Shown: positions 11,428 to 21,778 of the stretch, piece by piece
Position numbering within the stretch: the first letter of the stretch is position 1
Layout of the letters: the number at the start of each line of letters is the position of its first letter
NCBI GenBank assembly: GCA_963978545.1
Contig: OZ021721.1
Coordinates: forward strand, 39,605,348-39,669,347
DNA from: Linyphia triangularis
Lineage: Eukaryota > Arthropoda > Arachnida > Araneae > Linyphiidae
DNA length: 64,000 bases
Direction: 5' to 3'
Translations under genes and position numbers: made by a program
The notes under the pieces: model-generated
Told to the model about the DNA's origin: nothing
The model's input: only the letters and a program-made list of their open reading frames with translations
Databases searched by the model: none

Positions 11428-11821
11428 TGTTATCTGGTATATTTTATGAGAAGCAAAATTCAATGTATCAATTTGAAAGTTCACGACATGCGTGGCAACT
11501 TTAACAAAATATTGAACTAAATAATATAACCCATAAAAACAATGTTTTTAATATAATTCTTTTATATGCATTGCCTATTTTTTTTATTTAATAACATGGC
11601 ACCGACTCTGTTGTCAGCATGTGTTTGGTATTTGTATCTAATTTTAAATATTAAAAACATTTCTATCTAAAATTCAGCAAAATATGCGTTAATCTACTTT
11701 TAAAAATTTATTGAAAATTGATGTGAATTTATGCAATCACAACCTTTTTTTTTTATTTATTCTGATTAAAACAATCTTATTATTTATTAAAACAGTTTTG
11801 GAAACATGGAAAGAGTTTTTC
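11428..11821. other. AT-rich non-coding stretch
   Basis: Nothing recognisable between the candidate ORF and the dispersed repeat. Confidence 0.6.
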
Positions 11822-12261
11822 CAACGATTGGTTAAATGCTATTTCAGCGCGATTGGATAGCGGCAAGTTGGTTTATAAGTATTTCGTAAAAGTAACCTTT
11901 TACTAACAGTGACGGCTACAAAAATTTGATAAAATGCATTGTCATCGACATCGAATCTATCTGCCAAGTTTCTGACACGGTTGGTTGGTTGTTTTCAGAT
12001 TATCTGGCGCCGTCAGCAACACGAGGGCTATAATGCGCTGAAACATTCGTCATTAGACAAGCCAACATACATTTACAAACACCCATGCCTAACACGGGAC
12101 TCGAACTAGCAACCTCGAGATCCAGAAGCTAGTACGCTAACCACCATACCGTTTGATCGGCGTTTCTGACACGATTTGATAACGGCAAGGTGATTACTTA
12201 GGTCTCCACAGATTTTCCCGCCATCGACAAACATACACACAAAATCGAAGTTAGTATAAAG
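11822..12261 (-). repeat. Dispersed repeat family R, inverted copy, interrupted by a SINE
   Basis: Read on the minus strand, this aligns with the 44115-44372 copy. Shared landmarks in the same order are TTAACTTCGATT-like sequence, TTTGTCGATGGCGGG, ACTTGGCAGATAGATTCGATG, GACAATGCATTTTATCA, and a second CAATCG-containing block near the end. The SINE at 11980-12161 splits it, with a 12-bp duplication. No coding capacity is evident. The family recurs at 42.9-46.5 kb. Confidence 0.8.
11980..12161 (-). mobile_element. tRNA-derived SINE, family A (copy 2), 12-bp TSD
   Basis: Full-length family A copy on the minus strand with A- and B-box-like regions, the GTGTTAGGCATGGGTGTT core, CGGCGCCAGATAATCTG and an AACAACCAACCAACC tail. 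A perfect 12-bp duplication, GTTTCTGACACG, flanks it (11968-11979 and 12162-12173). It was inserted into dispersed repeat R, so it is younger than that copy. Confidence 0.93.
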
Positions 12262-15200
12262 GATTCAAAACTATTATCAATTATTGCATTATATTTTTCA
12301 AAACTTAATATTGCAAAACATTTAACAACTATTGTATTTTAAATAATTTGCACAACATTATACAAATCATAGGATTGGTAGCTTTTATTATTAATTTGTT
12401 GCAATGCATTAATTCTGTATCCAGTATTATGACTTTTGATAATTCACTTGTTCGTTTTATTAGAATTTTTGTTGTAAAAGAGTTTTTCATTGGCCATAAT
12501 GTATCAAAGTATAGTTGCAACGTTATATGGATAATTTACTTTTTGGTTTTGATGTTCAAGAATGTTTAGATAGTAATGATGAACTGTTTATACCAAGTTA
12601 CAAGAGGGTTTAATTTTTGTCAGTGTCTAATATTTTTACAGATAAAGATTTTCAAGTGCAAGAAGATTTCTGTCATATATTGAAAATTATTGACATATTT
12701 CAAGATTCCACATTTCTAAGCTTACATTTTACGCATCTTCTGTTATTTGCTTTAAAAGTTTCAAAATTAAGGATATAAGGTTTGTACCCCAGTAATTCAT
12801 AATACTGAAACTTTAAAAGTCAGGATTACAAATATTGTATTAAGTGTTACAAAAAATGCGTAGCGAGTACTGAATTACGGATTTAAATTACTTCGATCCA
12901 CAGGAGAGTGCGTGTTAAATTTGACTAAAGTAATTAATACGCCCGAAAAACAAAATCTCACATCTACATTTCCGAAAAACTATAAATCAAACAGTTTTAA
13001 CTGAATAATTCAATTTTTGGCAAGACTTTATGCCCACCCTGTACGTGCTATGATAAATAATAGTATTTGATTTTAAATATAAAGCAAGCAAAAAGAGTAC
13101 AGAAGTCATCTTTTAAGATAAAAATATTCATACTTATCATACCGTAAAATGCATATTTAATTGGATGAAAATATGTTGAATATAATGATTGTTTGATTGT
13201 CTGATGTAAATGTGTTTGAATTTAAAATATCAATAACAAATTACACAACAACTAATATGATTTTTAGGTTTTTTTTATATTCTATATCATACCTCTTTCC
13301 TTCACGCAAACAATTCTCAATGAAAATAATGATGTGTTTTACTAACTAATGCAATTAAAATATAGTGTTTGCAAGATATCTATTGACTTATCAGCAATAA
13401 TAAGCATAACTTAAAAAGCGTTTTCTGGGAATTACTTAGGAAATGTTGTCTTCAAAAGTAGATATTTCATCACCTGTTTTAAAAGGTTAAGCCAGTAATT
13501 CCTTCATTCACAGAAATTCAAGTATCTAATTAAAATATTTACTAATTTATTCTTTAAGAGATAATTAGTGACATAGTTCTCATAAAAAAATAAAAGATAA
13601 TGCATTATAATTTGTTTAGGTAATTACCTAAAAATGTTTAGAGCTGATAAGATAAGCTTTAAAGGGAATTAAAATTCACTACCCATTCCCCTGGTGCTAT
13701 AAATTTAAAATTTTGTGGGTAGTTAAGTCTCTTAAGTACTAGGCAAGATAAAAAACAACCCGGTTATCGCATGTTGACTCGTGAAAGATATGTTACGAAA
13801 AAATATTATCCCCGAATCAATAAAGCAAAAAAGTAAATAAATGCTTTTACAGCTCTATGGTTTTAGTGCTTGTTCTCTAGTATCAAGTATCTTTTACCCT
13901 AGTCAAAGCATATTCTTGGTATTTTCTAGTGTAACACAACAATGAATTATACACGTAACACAACAAGGAATCATTATCCAAGATTTACACCAATCAATTA
14001 CAAAAATCTTATCAAATAAACACACATTTTTGATTATTTATTCAATTTTTGTAGGTAAAAAATTATTTTAAAAAAATGCTGTTACTTTAAATAGAACAAG
14101 GGCATTTAAAACTATTCAGTTTAAATAAATTAAGAAAATGATGACTGATTTTAGCTTCAGGTTTATTTAATGTTTAAAAATTTTACATTCTATTTAATGA
14201 ATGGTAATTATTTCTTTATCCTTGAACATTTAACTCAAAATAGCTTAACTGGATTTTAGGTTTCTAAAAGAATCAATGGATAATGTTAGCGGTTGAATTC
14301 TAGTTGGATAGAATTCCTACAAAACAGAAAATACTCGTACACGATAGCAAAACAAAAAAGAGATTAAGAAAATTCAATACACCTAAAACTTTTTCATTAA
14401 TTTAAGCTTCTAAAATAACAATTTTCAGATATATTATAAGTTATTTTAGTTCCAAACTAGATTTTGCATAAATAAATTCATATAGTGCTTGAAAATTGTG
14501 AGATTTTTTTTTTTTTAACTAATGAAAGAAATTTAAATTTCTATCTTTTCTGTAATTTGTCGAAAATTCTTTTGAATCAATAATCAAAACTTAACGTGAT
14601 ATATATTCTACAACTTCAGGGATTTGATTTAAATAAGTGAGGGAAAAAATCATAGAATCAGAATTTTTTTAAAAATATTTGATTGAATTGCTTAAACCTT
14701 CCTTAACCCTTGGTTATTCGCTGATTTGGCAAACCTCCCCTTCAATCAATTTATTAATATATGGCAGCTCATGATTAAAACTTTCTTACAGTTTTTTTTA
14801 AAGATTTAAAAGAAAATATTTTTTTAATGTTGACCTTATTCTGTTCAATAGTTTTGTGTTTTTAATTAAAATACCTAATTACTTTGATATTTGGTCACGA
14901 ATTTTAATGGTATGCACTAAAATTTGAATTTGGGGTACATTTTCCACCACACGACTAACAGAGAGACAAAAGGTCGCCGAACCAAGAGTTAAAAATCTAT
15001 TTCTTATGTCAAATAATTATTAAATATGATAGATGAAAATCTATCTATCTTCCTTTTTTTCATAGCGAAGAAGAATAAAATGCTGTTAATAGTATTTTAT
15101 TTTATCTAAATCATAGATTTTTAAAGATGAATTGATTCGCATCACTAAATGATTATTTAATTGATAACAATAAACTAGAAACAACCAAAGAAATGAAAAC

Positions 15201-15457
15201 GTCCGGATTTCTTAAATTCCATTATAAAATTTTCCTACACTTTTCACGACATATCTTATGCGTTAATGTATTGTAAACTATACTTTTGAATAATAATGCC
15301 TTATCTGAGTGTGTAACAAATTATCTATCCTTCATTAAATATAACCATTAAAGTATTTACAAAAGAGGTCTAAAAAGAAACCACCGCATTTGACAAGAAT
15401 CCCGAACACAGAAGTTGAAAGTAAAAAGTAAATAGTCTAAAAGAATCATATCCTTAC
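12262..15457. other. Long AT-rich stretch, probably intron or intergenic
   Basis: No coding frame with convincing composition, no paired terminal repeats and no tRNA-type boxes were found. Small frames at 12329-12569 lie on both strands over the same AT-rich DNA. If the 15458-15628 exon is real this would be its downstream intron. Confidence 0.55.
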
Positions 15458-15628
15458 TGGATAGGCAAGTAGGGATGGATGGGCTGTTGTTGATGTTCTG
15501 GGATGGAAAAAGCGGCAGCTAAGGCCGCCTTTATGACCACAGCAAACGTGAGAGGAACAGCAAAAAGTCCTGCTTCGATGAAAATGGACCGATGGATCCT
15601 GTCAGATAGCTCTCTCTCTACTCTGGAT
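15458..15628 (-). CDS. Candidate internal exon with a hydrophobic segment
   Basis: This island is near 50% GC in AT-rich flanks and is open in one minus-strand frame for 56 full codons. It includes SDRIHRSIFIEAG, then LFAVPLTFAVVIKAALAAAF, a likely membrane helix, and then a Gln/Pro-rich SIPEHQQQPIHPYLPI. It is bounded by a donor GTAAGG just below 15458 and by acceptor AGs after a long pyrimidine tract (TTCTTTTCCA plus T11). The first AG would put a stop in frame, so I chose the next AG (AAAG), giving a symmetric 171-bp exon with one split base at the start and two at the end. There is no start codon, so it must be internal. The family is unrecognised. The gypsy element at 16.4-21.4 kb would then lie in its upstream intron or upstream of the gene, on the same strand. 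Confidence 0.5.
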
Positions 15629-16445
15629 CTTTACTAAAAAAAAAAATGGAAAAGAAAAATACCGTCTGGAAAAAACTACTTTCTTTTCGAGTCCCAACTT
15701 CTAAAAAATCTCAGTTCAGGTCAGTATAAACGCGTAAATAAAGCTTCTTTTGTATGAGAAATACTTTGCAAGTCAAATGTTGTGTCAACAATGACAATTT
15801 ATTGTCAAACCTAGTTCGTGATTTAAAAATATTATACATTTTTTATACTTCACAAATATAATTGTTTTTAGAGTATATAAGGTATTATTTTGAATACGAT
15901 TGTTAATGGTGCCTTTGATCATATAGGATACATAAAAGGAATTATTCTTATCATCGTTTAACCTTTGAGTTATAAGTATACATTGAGAACAGATAAGGAT
16001 CCATGGTATAAGTTATGTCATAATCAGAAAGAACATTATTTCCTTTGATTTCCACATAATGGTTAATGTCCGTTTAATCATTGTGCGACCTAGCAGGCAA
16101 AACATTTTATCTTGCTCCTCCAATAAATATGAACACATAAAATTAGAGAGTAAATAATTAATTTAAATTAGTAGTTATAGTTTAAGGTGTTCACATAGAG
16201 AATTATAAATTCAGCTATAACAGTAAGAACTTATGCACATATAGTTGAGATTTCACATAAATAATTGCTTCTGAACAAATTTATTTCTTATTCAGACTAT
16301 GCTTAAATTACTTCTTAACTCACTAACTTAAATTAAAGCACTAATTAAGTGCGCAACCATATAGTTTCAACATTAAAATTAAAAAATGATTATTTTTTCA
16401 AGAAAGCTTTTTAAATTTAACTAATTTCATAATTTTATTAAGTAA
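15629..16445. other. AT-rich stretch beyond the 3' end of the retrotransposon
   Basis: This is where the 3' LTR of the CsRn1-like element should begin, on the minus strand from 16445 downwards. The sequence does not resemble the 5' LTR at 20971-21353. Nothing else is recognised. Confidence 0.5.
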
Positions 16446-16452
16446 CCCCCCC
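16446..16452 (-). other. Polypurine tract of the CsRn1-like element
   Basis: CACTGGGGGGG on the minus strand, about 290 bases after the pol stop. This is the usual plus-strand primer position, immediately before a 3' LTR. The sequence that follows does not start like the 5' LTR. Confidence 0.6.
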
Positions 16453-16744
16453 AGTGAGGGAACCGAACGACACAGAAAATATGTAGAACAAGACCATAAA
16501 AATAATAAAATTGAAAATCTCTATAGATTATTATGCAAAAATATGAAATGAAACATAATGTATTTTAGGTAATGCAAGTATATGTTTTACATAAAATATG
16601 AGCATAATGAGAGAGAATATCAATTGAAACACATTATTACACATACAAAAATTGTAAGAAATGCAGATTATACAACAAATGAAATAATTATGTACAACAA
16701 TTAGCAAATATATATAATATAATTTGAAAAACACAAGATTTTAT

Positions 16745-17875
16745 TTATGAATACGTTAGCCGGTCGGGAAAGTGAACTTTTCGACCGCTTTTAGTTGTGA
16801 TCGTTTGCTGATGGGAGTCACTGAAAGTTGGCGTTTCAGACTCTTTGGGTGTTGGTTGATCAGAAACACCTGAATCAGTATCATCAGCATCACGTAAAAG
16901 GTAAGCAGGCTTAACGCGATCGAGAGAAACTGTTGAATGTCGACCTTTTAATTCAATAGTAATGGTTTTATCTGATCGGGTTAACACTTTGTGGGGTCCT
17001 GTATAAGGCTGACTTAATGGTGGTTGGTAGCAGTCAGTTCGCAAGAATATGTGAGTGCATGATTTGAGGTCAGGATGCACAAAAATTGGACTTTGTCCAT
17101 GGCGGGAAACAGTGATCGGGTTGAGTTTCCTCATGTTTTCCTTCAAGGTGGAAACAAATGAAGTGTCCAGTGATTGTTTGTTGTCCAATGGGTTGATCAT
17201 ATCAGCGGGTAAGGTGAGTGTTTTTCCGTAGACAAGTTCTGCGCTTGTAGCTTGCAGGTCATTTTTAAAAGCAGTTCGAATACCAAGTAAAAAATTATGG
17301 GTAGAGTGTCTGTCCATTTTGGATTTTCATGCGCTTTTATAGAGCTTTTCATATGTCTGTGGAAACGTTCAATGATACCGTTGGCTATGGGGTGGTAAGC
17401 TGTGGTACGGATTCGGTTAGAACCAGTAAGTGTTTGAAGTTCACGAAATAAAGTTGATTCTAGTTGTCATCCTTGGTCAGTTGTGATAATGGAGGGACAA
17501 CCGAAACGTGAAATCCACACTGAAAATAGGGCTTTACACACCGTTGAAGCTTTTGAGTCGGGGATAGCGATTGCCTCTGGCCATCTTGTATAACGGTCTA
17601 TTACAGTCAGGCAATAGGTATTACCATCACAAGGTGGTAGTGGGCCAACCAGATCAAGGTGAATATGAGAGAATCTAGAATCTGGTAATGAAAATGTTCC
17701 CAGTGGCATTTTCGTGTGTCGATGTAGTTTTGATCTTTGACATGGAATACAACATTTAACTTGTTCCCCTATGAATTTGTTCATGTGAGGCCAAACATAT
17801 CGTGTACTGATCAACTTTTTGGTCGCAGAAATTCCTGGATGGGAAAGTCCGTGAAGTTGATCGAAAATGATTTTC
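16745..17875 (-). pseudogene. Integrase region of pol, disrupted
   Basis: This DDE integrase would insert element cDNA into the host genome. Order on the minus strand: an HHCC zinc finger (histidines near 17860-17840 in one frame, CCIPC near 17760), then a core with the first aspartate in [11 protein letters not shown], the second in IITTDQG (about 17475) and the glutamate near 17370. A GPY/F-like module follows (QPYTGPHKVL, then VSLDRVKPAYL), ending with a TAA at 16745. Damage: a frame break in the T-rich stretch near 17865-17875 that splits the zinc finger from RNase H, an in-frame TGA at 17467-17469 right after the second catalytic aspartate, and a frame break near 17295-17310. The longest intact pieces are 17467-17814 and 16745-17317. 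Confidence 0.88.
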
Positions 17876-18560
17876 CGATTGGTTCAGGAACGAATGGTCG
17901 AGGTTGACCAGTTGACAAGTCACAATGAAGTTGAACATTGAGGATGGGAATGAATGTTGCTTGTAATTTTAAGGAAGATGTATTGTTAAGTAGGGATTTT
18001 AATTCAGGGTCATTTTTTTGTGCTAGTGCAAATTCTTCAAAATTGAGTGTAGTTAATGAAACACTATCAATTTCTATTCGTGATAAGGTGTCTGCAACTA
18101 TATTGTCAGTTCCCTTTGTATGGCGAATGTCTGTAGAAAATTGAGCTATATAATCTAAATGTCGAAATTGTCTGGGCGAACACTTGTCAGGTTTTTGTTT
18201 GAAGGCGTATATGAGTGGTTTCTGATCTGTGAAGATTATGAAGTCACGACCTTCAAGTAAATGGCGAAATTTTTTGACAGATGTGTAAATAGCTAACAAC
18301 TCACGATCATAAGTAGACCATTTTTTTTTTGTGATTTGCTCAATTTCATTGACATAAATGCAATAGGTTCACATGCATTATTGTTAAATTGCATGACTGA
18401 ACCACCAATGGAGAAATCACTTGCGTCCACAAAAACACTTACTTTTGCTCCAGGAATCGGGTGCCGGATCAAAGTTGCTGTAGCAAGGGCGTTTTTAGCA
18501 TCTGAAAATGCCTGTTCCGCTGCCTCGTTCCATTGAAGGATGTCGCAAGGTTTTGTTTGA
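17811..18560 (-). pseudogene. RNase H region of pol, disrupted
   Basis: RNase H removes the RNA strand during reverse transcription. The N-terminal half (VFVDASDFSIGG, with the first catalytic aspartate) is in the same frame as reverse transcriptase. The rest (LEGRDFIIFTDQKPL, then the catalytic-type aspartate region HTKGTDNIVADTLSR) is in another frame, 17811-18299. The break falls at a run of ten A residues on the minus strand (plus-strand T10 at 18321-18330), so it may be a homopolymer slip in evolution or in sequencing. The second piece runs on into a linker before the integrase zinc finger. Confidence 0.88.
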
Positions 18561-19630
18561 CTGGGACGTTTAGATTTATTTTTAATACCTTCCAAAAATT
18601 TGTTTAAAGGGGCTAAAATGTGCGCAGCTTTTGGTAAGAAACGTCTATAAAAATTTATTAAACCGAGAAACCGCCTCAACTGCGTGATTGTGGTTGGTTT
18701 TGGAAATTTCAAAATGCAATCAACGCGTTGTGTTAGAGGTAGAATTCCGGAATCTGAAACAGTGTAGCCTAAAAACTCAATAGTAGGAACGCCAAATATG
18801 CATTTTGAAGATTTTAAACTTAGGCCATATTGATTTAGACGCTGAAATAACAATTTAAGATGCTCCAAATGCTCTTCAGGTGACCGAGATGCCACTAAGA
18901 TGTCATCCACGAAAGCATAGACAAATGGGAGATCTCTAGTTACCTCATCAATAAATCTTTGGAATGTTGAGACCGCATTAACCAAACCAAACTGCATACG
19001 GGTACTCTCAAATAAACCGAAGGGACTTATGATTGCCGTTTTGTGTACGTCATCTGTATGAATAGTAATATCATGATAGGCCTTTATCAAATCTATACGA
19101 GAATATATTTTCGTTCCATGTAAATGAGAAGTAAAATCAAGAATGTTTGGTACTCCGTAATTATCTTTAATTGTTTCGGCATTAAGATTCCGAAAATCGC
19201 CACACGGACGCCATTCAGTTGAGTCTTTTTTCGGTACCATGTGCAAAGGTACCATGTGCGTAGTTGCTTTTGGAAGGACGCATGTGACCGAGGTCAATCA
19301 TGCTTTGAAATTCCTCCTTTGCAATACGCAACCTATCAGGAGCAAGTCTACGAGCTTTAGCAGTTACAGGAGGGCCAGTAGTTTGTATATAATGTACAAC
19401 TGAATGTTTTACTTCTTTATGAGGACTAGGAGGCTTAGTAATATCGGGATATTCTCGTAAAAGATTATGATAAATGCTTTCACCAGATACAGATTTGATG
19501 GAATGAACATCACTTGTACTTAGTGTACAGGGAGAAAAAAGTTTTGTTTGAGCATCAATGAGTTTCCTACTCTTAAGATCAGGCAGGAGATTGAAATTGT
19601 ATAAAAAATCGGCGCCTATGATTGGAGTAG
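18293..19630 (-). pseudogene. Reverse transcriptase region of pol, disrupted
   Basis: RNA-dependent DNA polymerase domain. The long open segment 18293-19297 contains VPKKDSTEWRPCGDFRNLN, SRIDLIKAYH with a catalytic aspartate, MQFGLVNAVSTFQRF, the catalytic box FVDDILVA (about 18890-18913) and the thumb/connection FLGLINFYRRFLPKAA. The upstream part (PIIGADFL linker to the finger segment LAPDRLRIAKEEF) is in another frame, 19215-19652. The junction near 19235-19260 contains a short repeated CACATGGTACC, suggesting a small local duplication that shifted the frame. The catalytic residues seen are intact, so the damage is mainly frame-breaking. Confidence 0.92.
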
Positions 19631-19899
19631 ATTTCCAATTAAGAATGTCCATTTAAAAACTCGCCGAAGACCAAAATCCAAATTTATTGTTTTAGTTGTA
19701 TATACCTGAATAGCAGAACCATTGGCTGCAGAAAGGGTCATTTGAACGGGATTTCGTCTTTGTAAATGCGTTGCAGGGGCAATGGAAATATCTGAACCTG
19801 TATCGAAAAGAAATTGTACGTTAGTACGTTTATCGTACACAAAAAGGCAACGAGAAGATCGAGGCAAGGTTATTGTCGCTTCTATTCTTGCCTGTTCTC
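19616..19899 (-). pseudogene. Protease region of pol
   Basis: Retropepsin-type aspartic protease that would process Gag-Pol. The catalytic triad Asp-Thr-Gly is at 19796-19804 (FLFDTGSDISIAP). The frame is -1 relative to gag and is open from the slippery heptamer at 19900-19906 onwards with no ATG, which fits translation by frameshifting rather than independent initiation. It ends at a stop at 19616. The following linker (PIIGADFL) is in a different frame, so there is a small frame break near 19625-19645. Confidence 0.88.
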
Positions 19900-20661
19900 G
19901 TTTTTTTTAGTAAAATTGCAAGGTGGATTACATTTTACAGCTTTCGATCCAAATTTGAAATGATACCAGCAAAGCTCATGGTTTTTGTTTCGAGATTTGC
20001 TGCGTTTACGCGGATTAAAAGAATGATTGCTTTGGTGACTCCTGCCGCGAGAAATTTCGCCTATTCGAATATTTAGCTGCTTAATCTTTTGCAACAAATT
20101 TCCTTCAACAGATGTAAGAGGGGGAGCAGAACAAGCACTTACGGTAAAGGGTGAAACTTCCACTATCCTGTCAGCAATTTCGGCCGCCTTCTCCACAGTT
20201 AGCGGTGTTACCGCAGCCAAAACGGTTTGGACATGCGCAGGCAGATGTTGCAAAAACAATTCCAAGATGAGACCTTCTGGCACTTTGTGGCTTTCTGCTC
20301 GACGCATCATGACACGCAGCAGCTCCGTTGGTTTCCGATCGCCGAGTTGTTCTCCTTGTAGCAATTTACGGATCTCTTGATGAGAAGATTCTCCGCTTCT
20401 TTTGATAAGCTCCGTCTTTAGCTGAAGGTACGGGTCCACGGCATCGGGATTCATCAGAACGTTTCTCACGAGTGACGCTGTCTCAGGGGGAAGATGAGAG
20501 ACGACATGGTTGAACTTTGTCTGGCTCTCTGTAATCGCTTTTGGAACTCCAAGCTGGAAGGTGGCTTCACACATCGTGAACCATAGGGCTGGGTCTGCGT
20601 GATTGAAGATGGGAATTCTTACAGCCGAAACGACGGACACGTTTTCAATCGGTGTGACCAT
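19882..20661 (-). CDS. gag: gag of the CsRn1-like retrotransposon, intact frame
   Basis: Capsid and nucleocapsid polyprotein, acting in cytoplasmic particles. The frame is open for 259 codons from the ATG at 20661. A longer version starting at 20697 would need a TTG start, so I prefer the ATG. The N-terminal half has the conserved DPALWFTMCEATFQLG and a helical LLQGEQLGDRKPTELLRVMM typical of this group. The C-terminus is basic (RKRSKSRNK) with a single zinc-knuckle-like box, Cys231-X3-His234-X9-Cys244-X3-Cys248. This C-H-C-C order differs from the standard CCHC and marks CsRn1-type elements. The 3' end overlaps the protease frame in -1 at a slippery site. It is the only undamaged gene of the element. 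Confidence 0.9.
   Translation of the reverse strand: MVTPIENVSVVSAVRIPIFNHADPALWFTMCEATFQLGVPKAITESQTKFNHVVSHLPPETASLVRNVLMNPDAVDPYLQLKTELIKRSGESSHQEIRKLLQGEQLGDRKPTELLRVMMRRAESHKVPEGLILELFLQHLPAHVQTVLAAVTPLTVEKAAEIADRIVEVSPFTVSACSAPPLTSVEGNLLQKIKQLNIRIGEISRGRSHQSNHSFNPRKRSKSRNKNHELCWYHFKFGSKAVKCNPPCNFTKKNENRQE
19900..19906 (-). promoter_or_regulatory. Candidate -1 ribosomal frameshift heptamer (gag to protease)
   Basis: On the minus strand the heptamer A AAA AAC falls in the correct phase at the end of gag, about five codons before its TAG at 19882-19884. The protease frame is exactly -1 and open from this point. That matches the canonical X XXY YYZ slippery type. I did not identify a convincing downstream pseudoknot by eye. 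Confidence 0.65.
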
Positions 20662-20954
20662 CTTTGAAGAACGATGTAAAACCCTCTTTAAAAGCAATCC
20701 TTAGAAGCGATAGCAGTCAGAAACGAAGACCGTCTTTTTTGAAGAAGCGAGTATGGAAATTTCGGAAGTAGGTCACTGTGCCGAGTTGCAAGAAACCTTC
20801 AAGGCCTGCTCTTGGAGAAATCGAGCACTTCAAAAGGGGCTGATAAAGGGCTGTTGATGCATTGAGTACAAGAGAGAGTTCGAAATGGGATCATTACGAT
20901 GGCTCGTGTTTACAGTTTTTTTCTTTAGTAGCAGTGCGTGTGCTTCGCGTTTTA

Positions 20955-20970
20955 GAAACCGCGGTCACCA
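20955..20970 (-). other. Primer binding site, tRNA-Trp-like
   Basis: TGGTGACCGCGG directly follows the LTR on the minus strand. The first eight bases match the complement of the tRNA-Trp 3' end, the primer known for CsRn1-type elements. Later bases diverge. Confidence 0.65.
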
Positions 20971-21353
20971 TTATATGGTGGATTGGCTGTTATATACTTT
21001 TAGTGATGATGTTTGAGTCAAGTATCAGAAGGATTTAGGAGCATATTAAGACTTTAATCTCCACACAACACACGCTACATATAAGACAAAGGAATATTTG
21101 AAAAGAAGGAACACAGGTCCTTTAGCATTTGAATCAGAGCTAGAAGTCATGTCCTTTCGGTTCAGATCACTGAGAGGAATGAATTAGCCACACCTACTTT
21201 CTGCGGTGATTGGCTAAGTTAAGTTTTAGTATTACTTTCATTTGCTGAAGATTTTGATCGACAGTTTATAGTTTTGGTTCGCAAACGAAAGTTTCACTTC
21301 GCAAAAATGGTTGACGCATAAAGAAAGTTGGATGAATTTATTGCGTCACCACA
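20971..21353 (-). repeat. 5' LTR of the CsRn1-like element
   Basis: On the minus strand it starts TGTGGTGACGCAATAAATTC and ends near CCACCATATAA just before the primer site, about 383 bp; the inner edge is uncertain by a few bases. A TATA-like TATATAA lies near the inner end (about 20988). It would drive transcription of the element. There is no matching copy on the 3' side. Confidence 0.75.
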
Positions 21354-21747
21354 GATTTGATATTGTAGTTACTTACAATTAGATTAAACGGCCATTTTGA
21401 ATCAAAACTTAATAAAACATATTTTTTTTCATTTATTTAATTGTGATAGTATTACAATGAAGTCAAATACTGAAACAGAAAAAAATATAATATAAGTCTC
21501 CTAAATCATTGTCATATTAAACCTATGGGCTTACTTGAACTCAGAATGATAATTAGATGTAAGTTGTTCTTGATATTGAATTATTGCAATGTTCGATTTA
21601 GTCCTTAGGACTCTTTCACAGAAGTAGGGGTCTACAAGAAGTTTTACCAATGCATTCTGAACGAATAATTTTACACGATAAAAAGGAATAAACTTAAATA
21701 TTCCTCCTATACCTTAGTTGAATAATATCTCTTCTAAAGCGATTGTT

Positions 21748-21778
<31 letters not shown>

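Larger units (their letters stand above)
16446..21353 (-). mobile_element. Ty3/gypsy LTR retrotransposon, CsRn1-type, 5' LTR only
   Basis: In minus-strand order it has an LTR (21353-20971), a primer site, gag, protease, reverse transcriptase, RNase H, integrase with a GPY/F-type tail, and a G-rich polypurine tract (16452-16446). The Gag box C-X3-H-X9-C-X3-C with the CWYH..FG motif, and a primer site beginning TGGTGACC that suits tRNA-Trp, are hallmarks of the CsRn1 clade. There is no envelope frame. Pol carries about five frame breaks and one in-frame stop, several next to A or T runs. The expected second LTR is absent, so this copy is dead and either 3'-truncated or rearranged. Only one end is intact, so no target duplication can be read. 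Confidence 0.9.

Noticed and set aside
12329..12569. Overlapping 63- and 73-codon frames on opposite strands
   Set aside because: Both are Ile/Leu/Asn-rich products of AT-rich DNA with no family resemblance, splice context or GC shift.
15629..16445. 3' LTR of the CsRn1-like element
   Set aside because: No resemblance to the 5' LTR start (TGTGGTGACGCAATAAA) or body was found beyond the polypurine tract.
17938..20076. Plus-strand frames at 17938-18144, 18336-18536 and 19873-20076
   Set aside because: They are antisense shadows of the retrotransposon's pol and gag, which have recognisable motifs on the minus strand.
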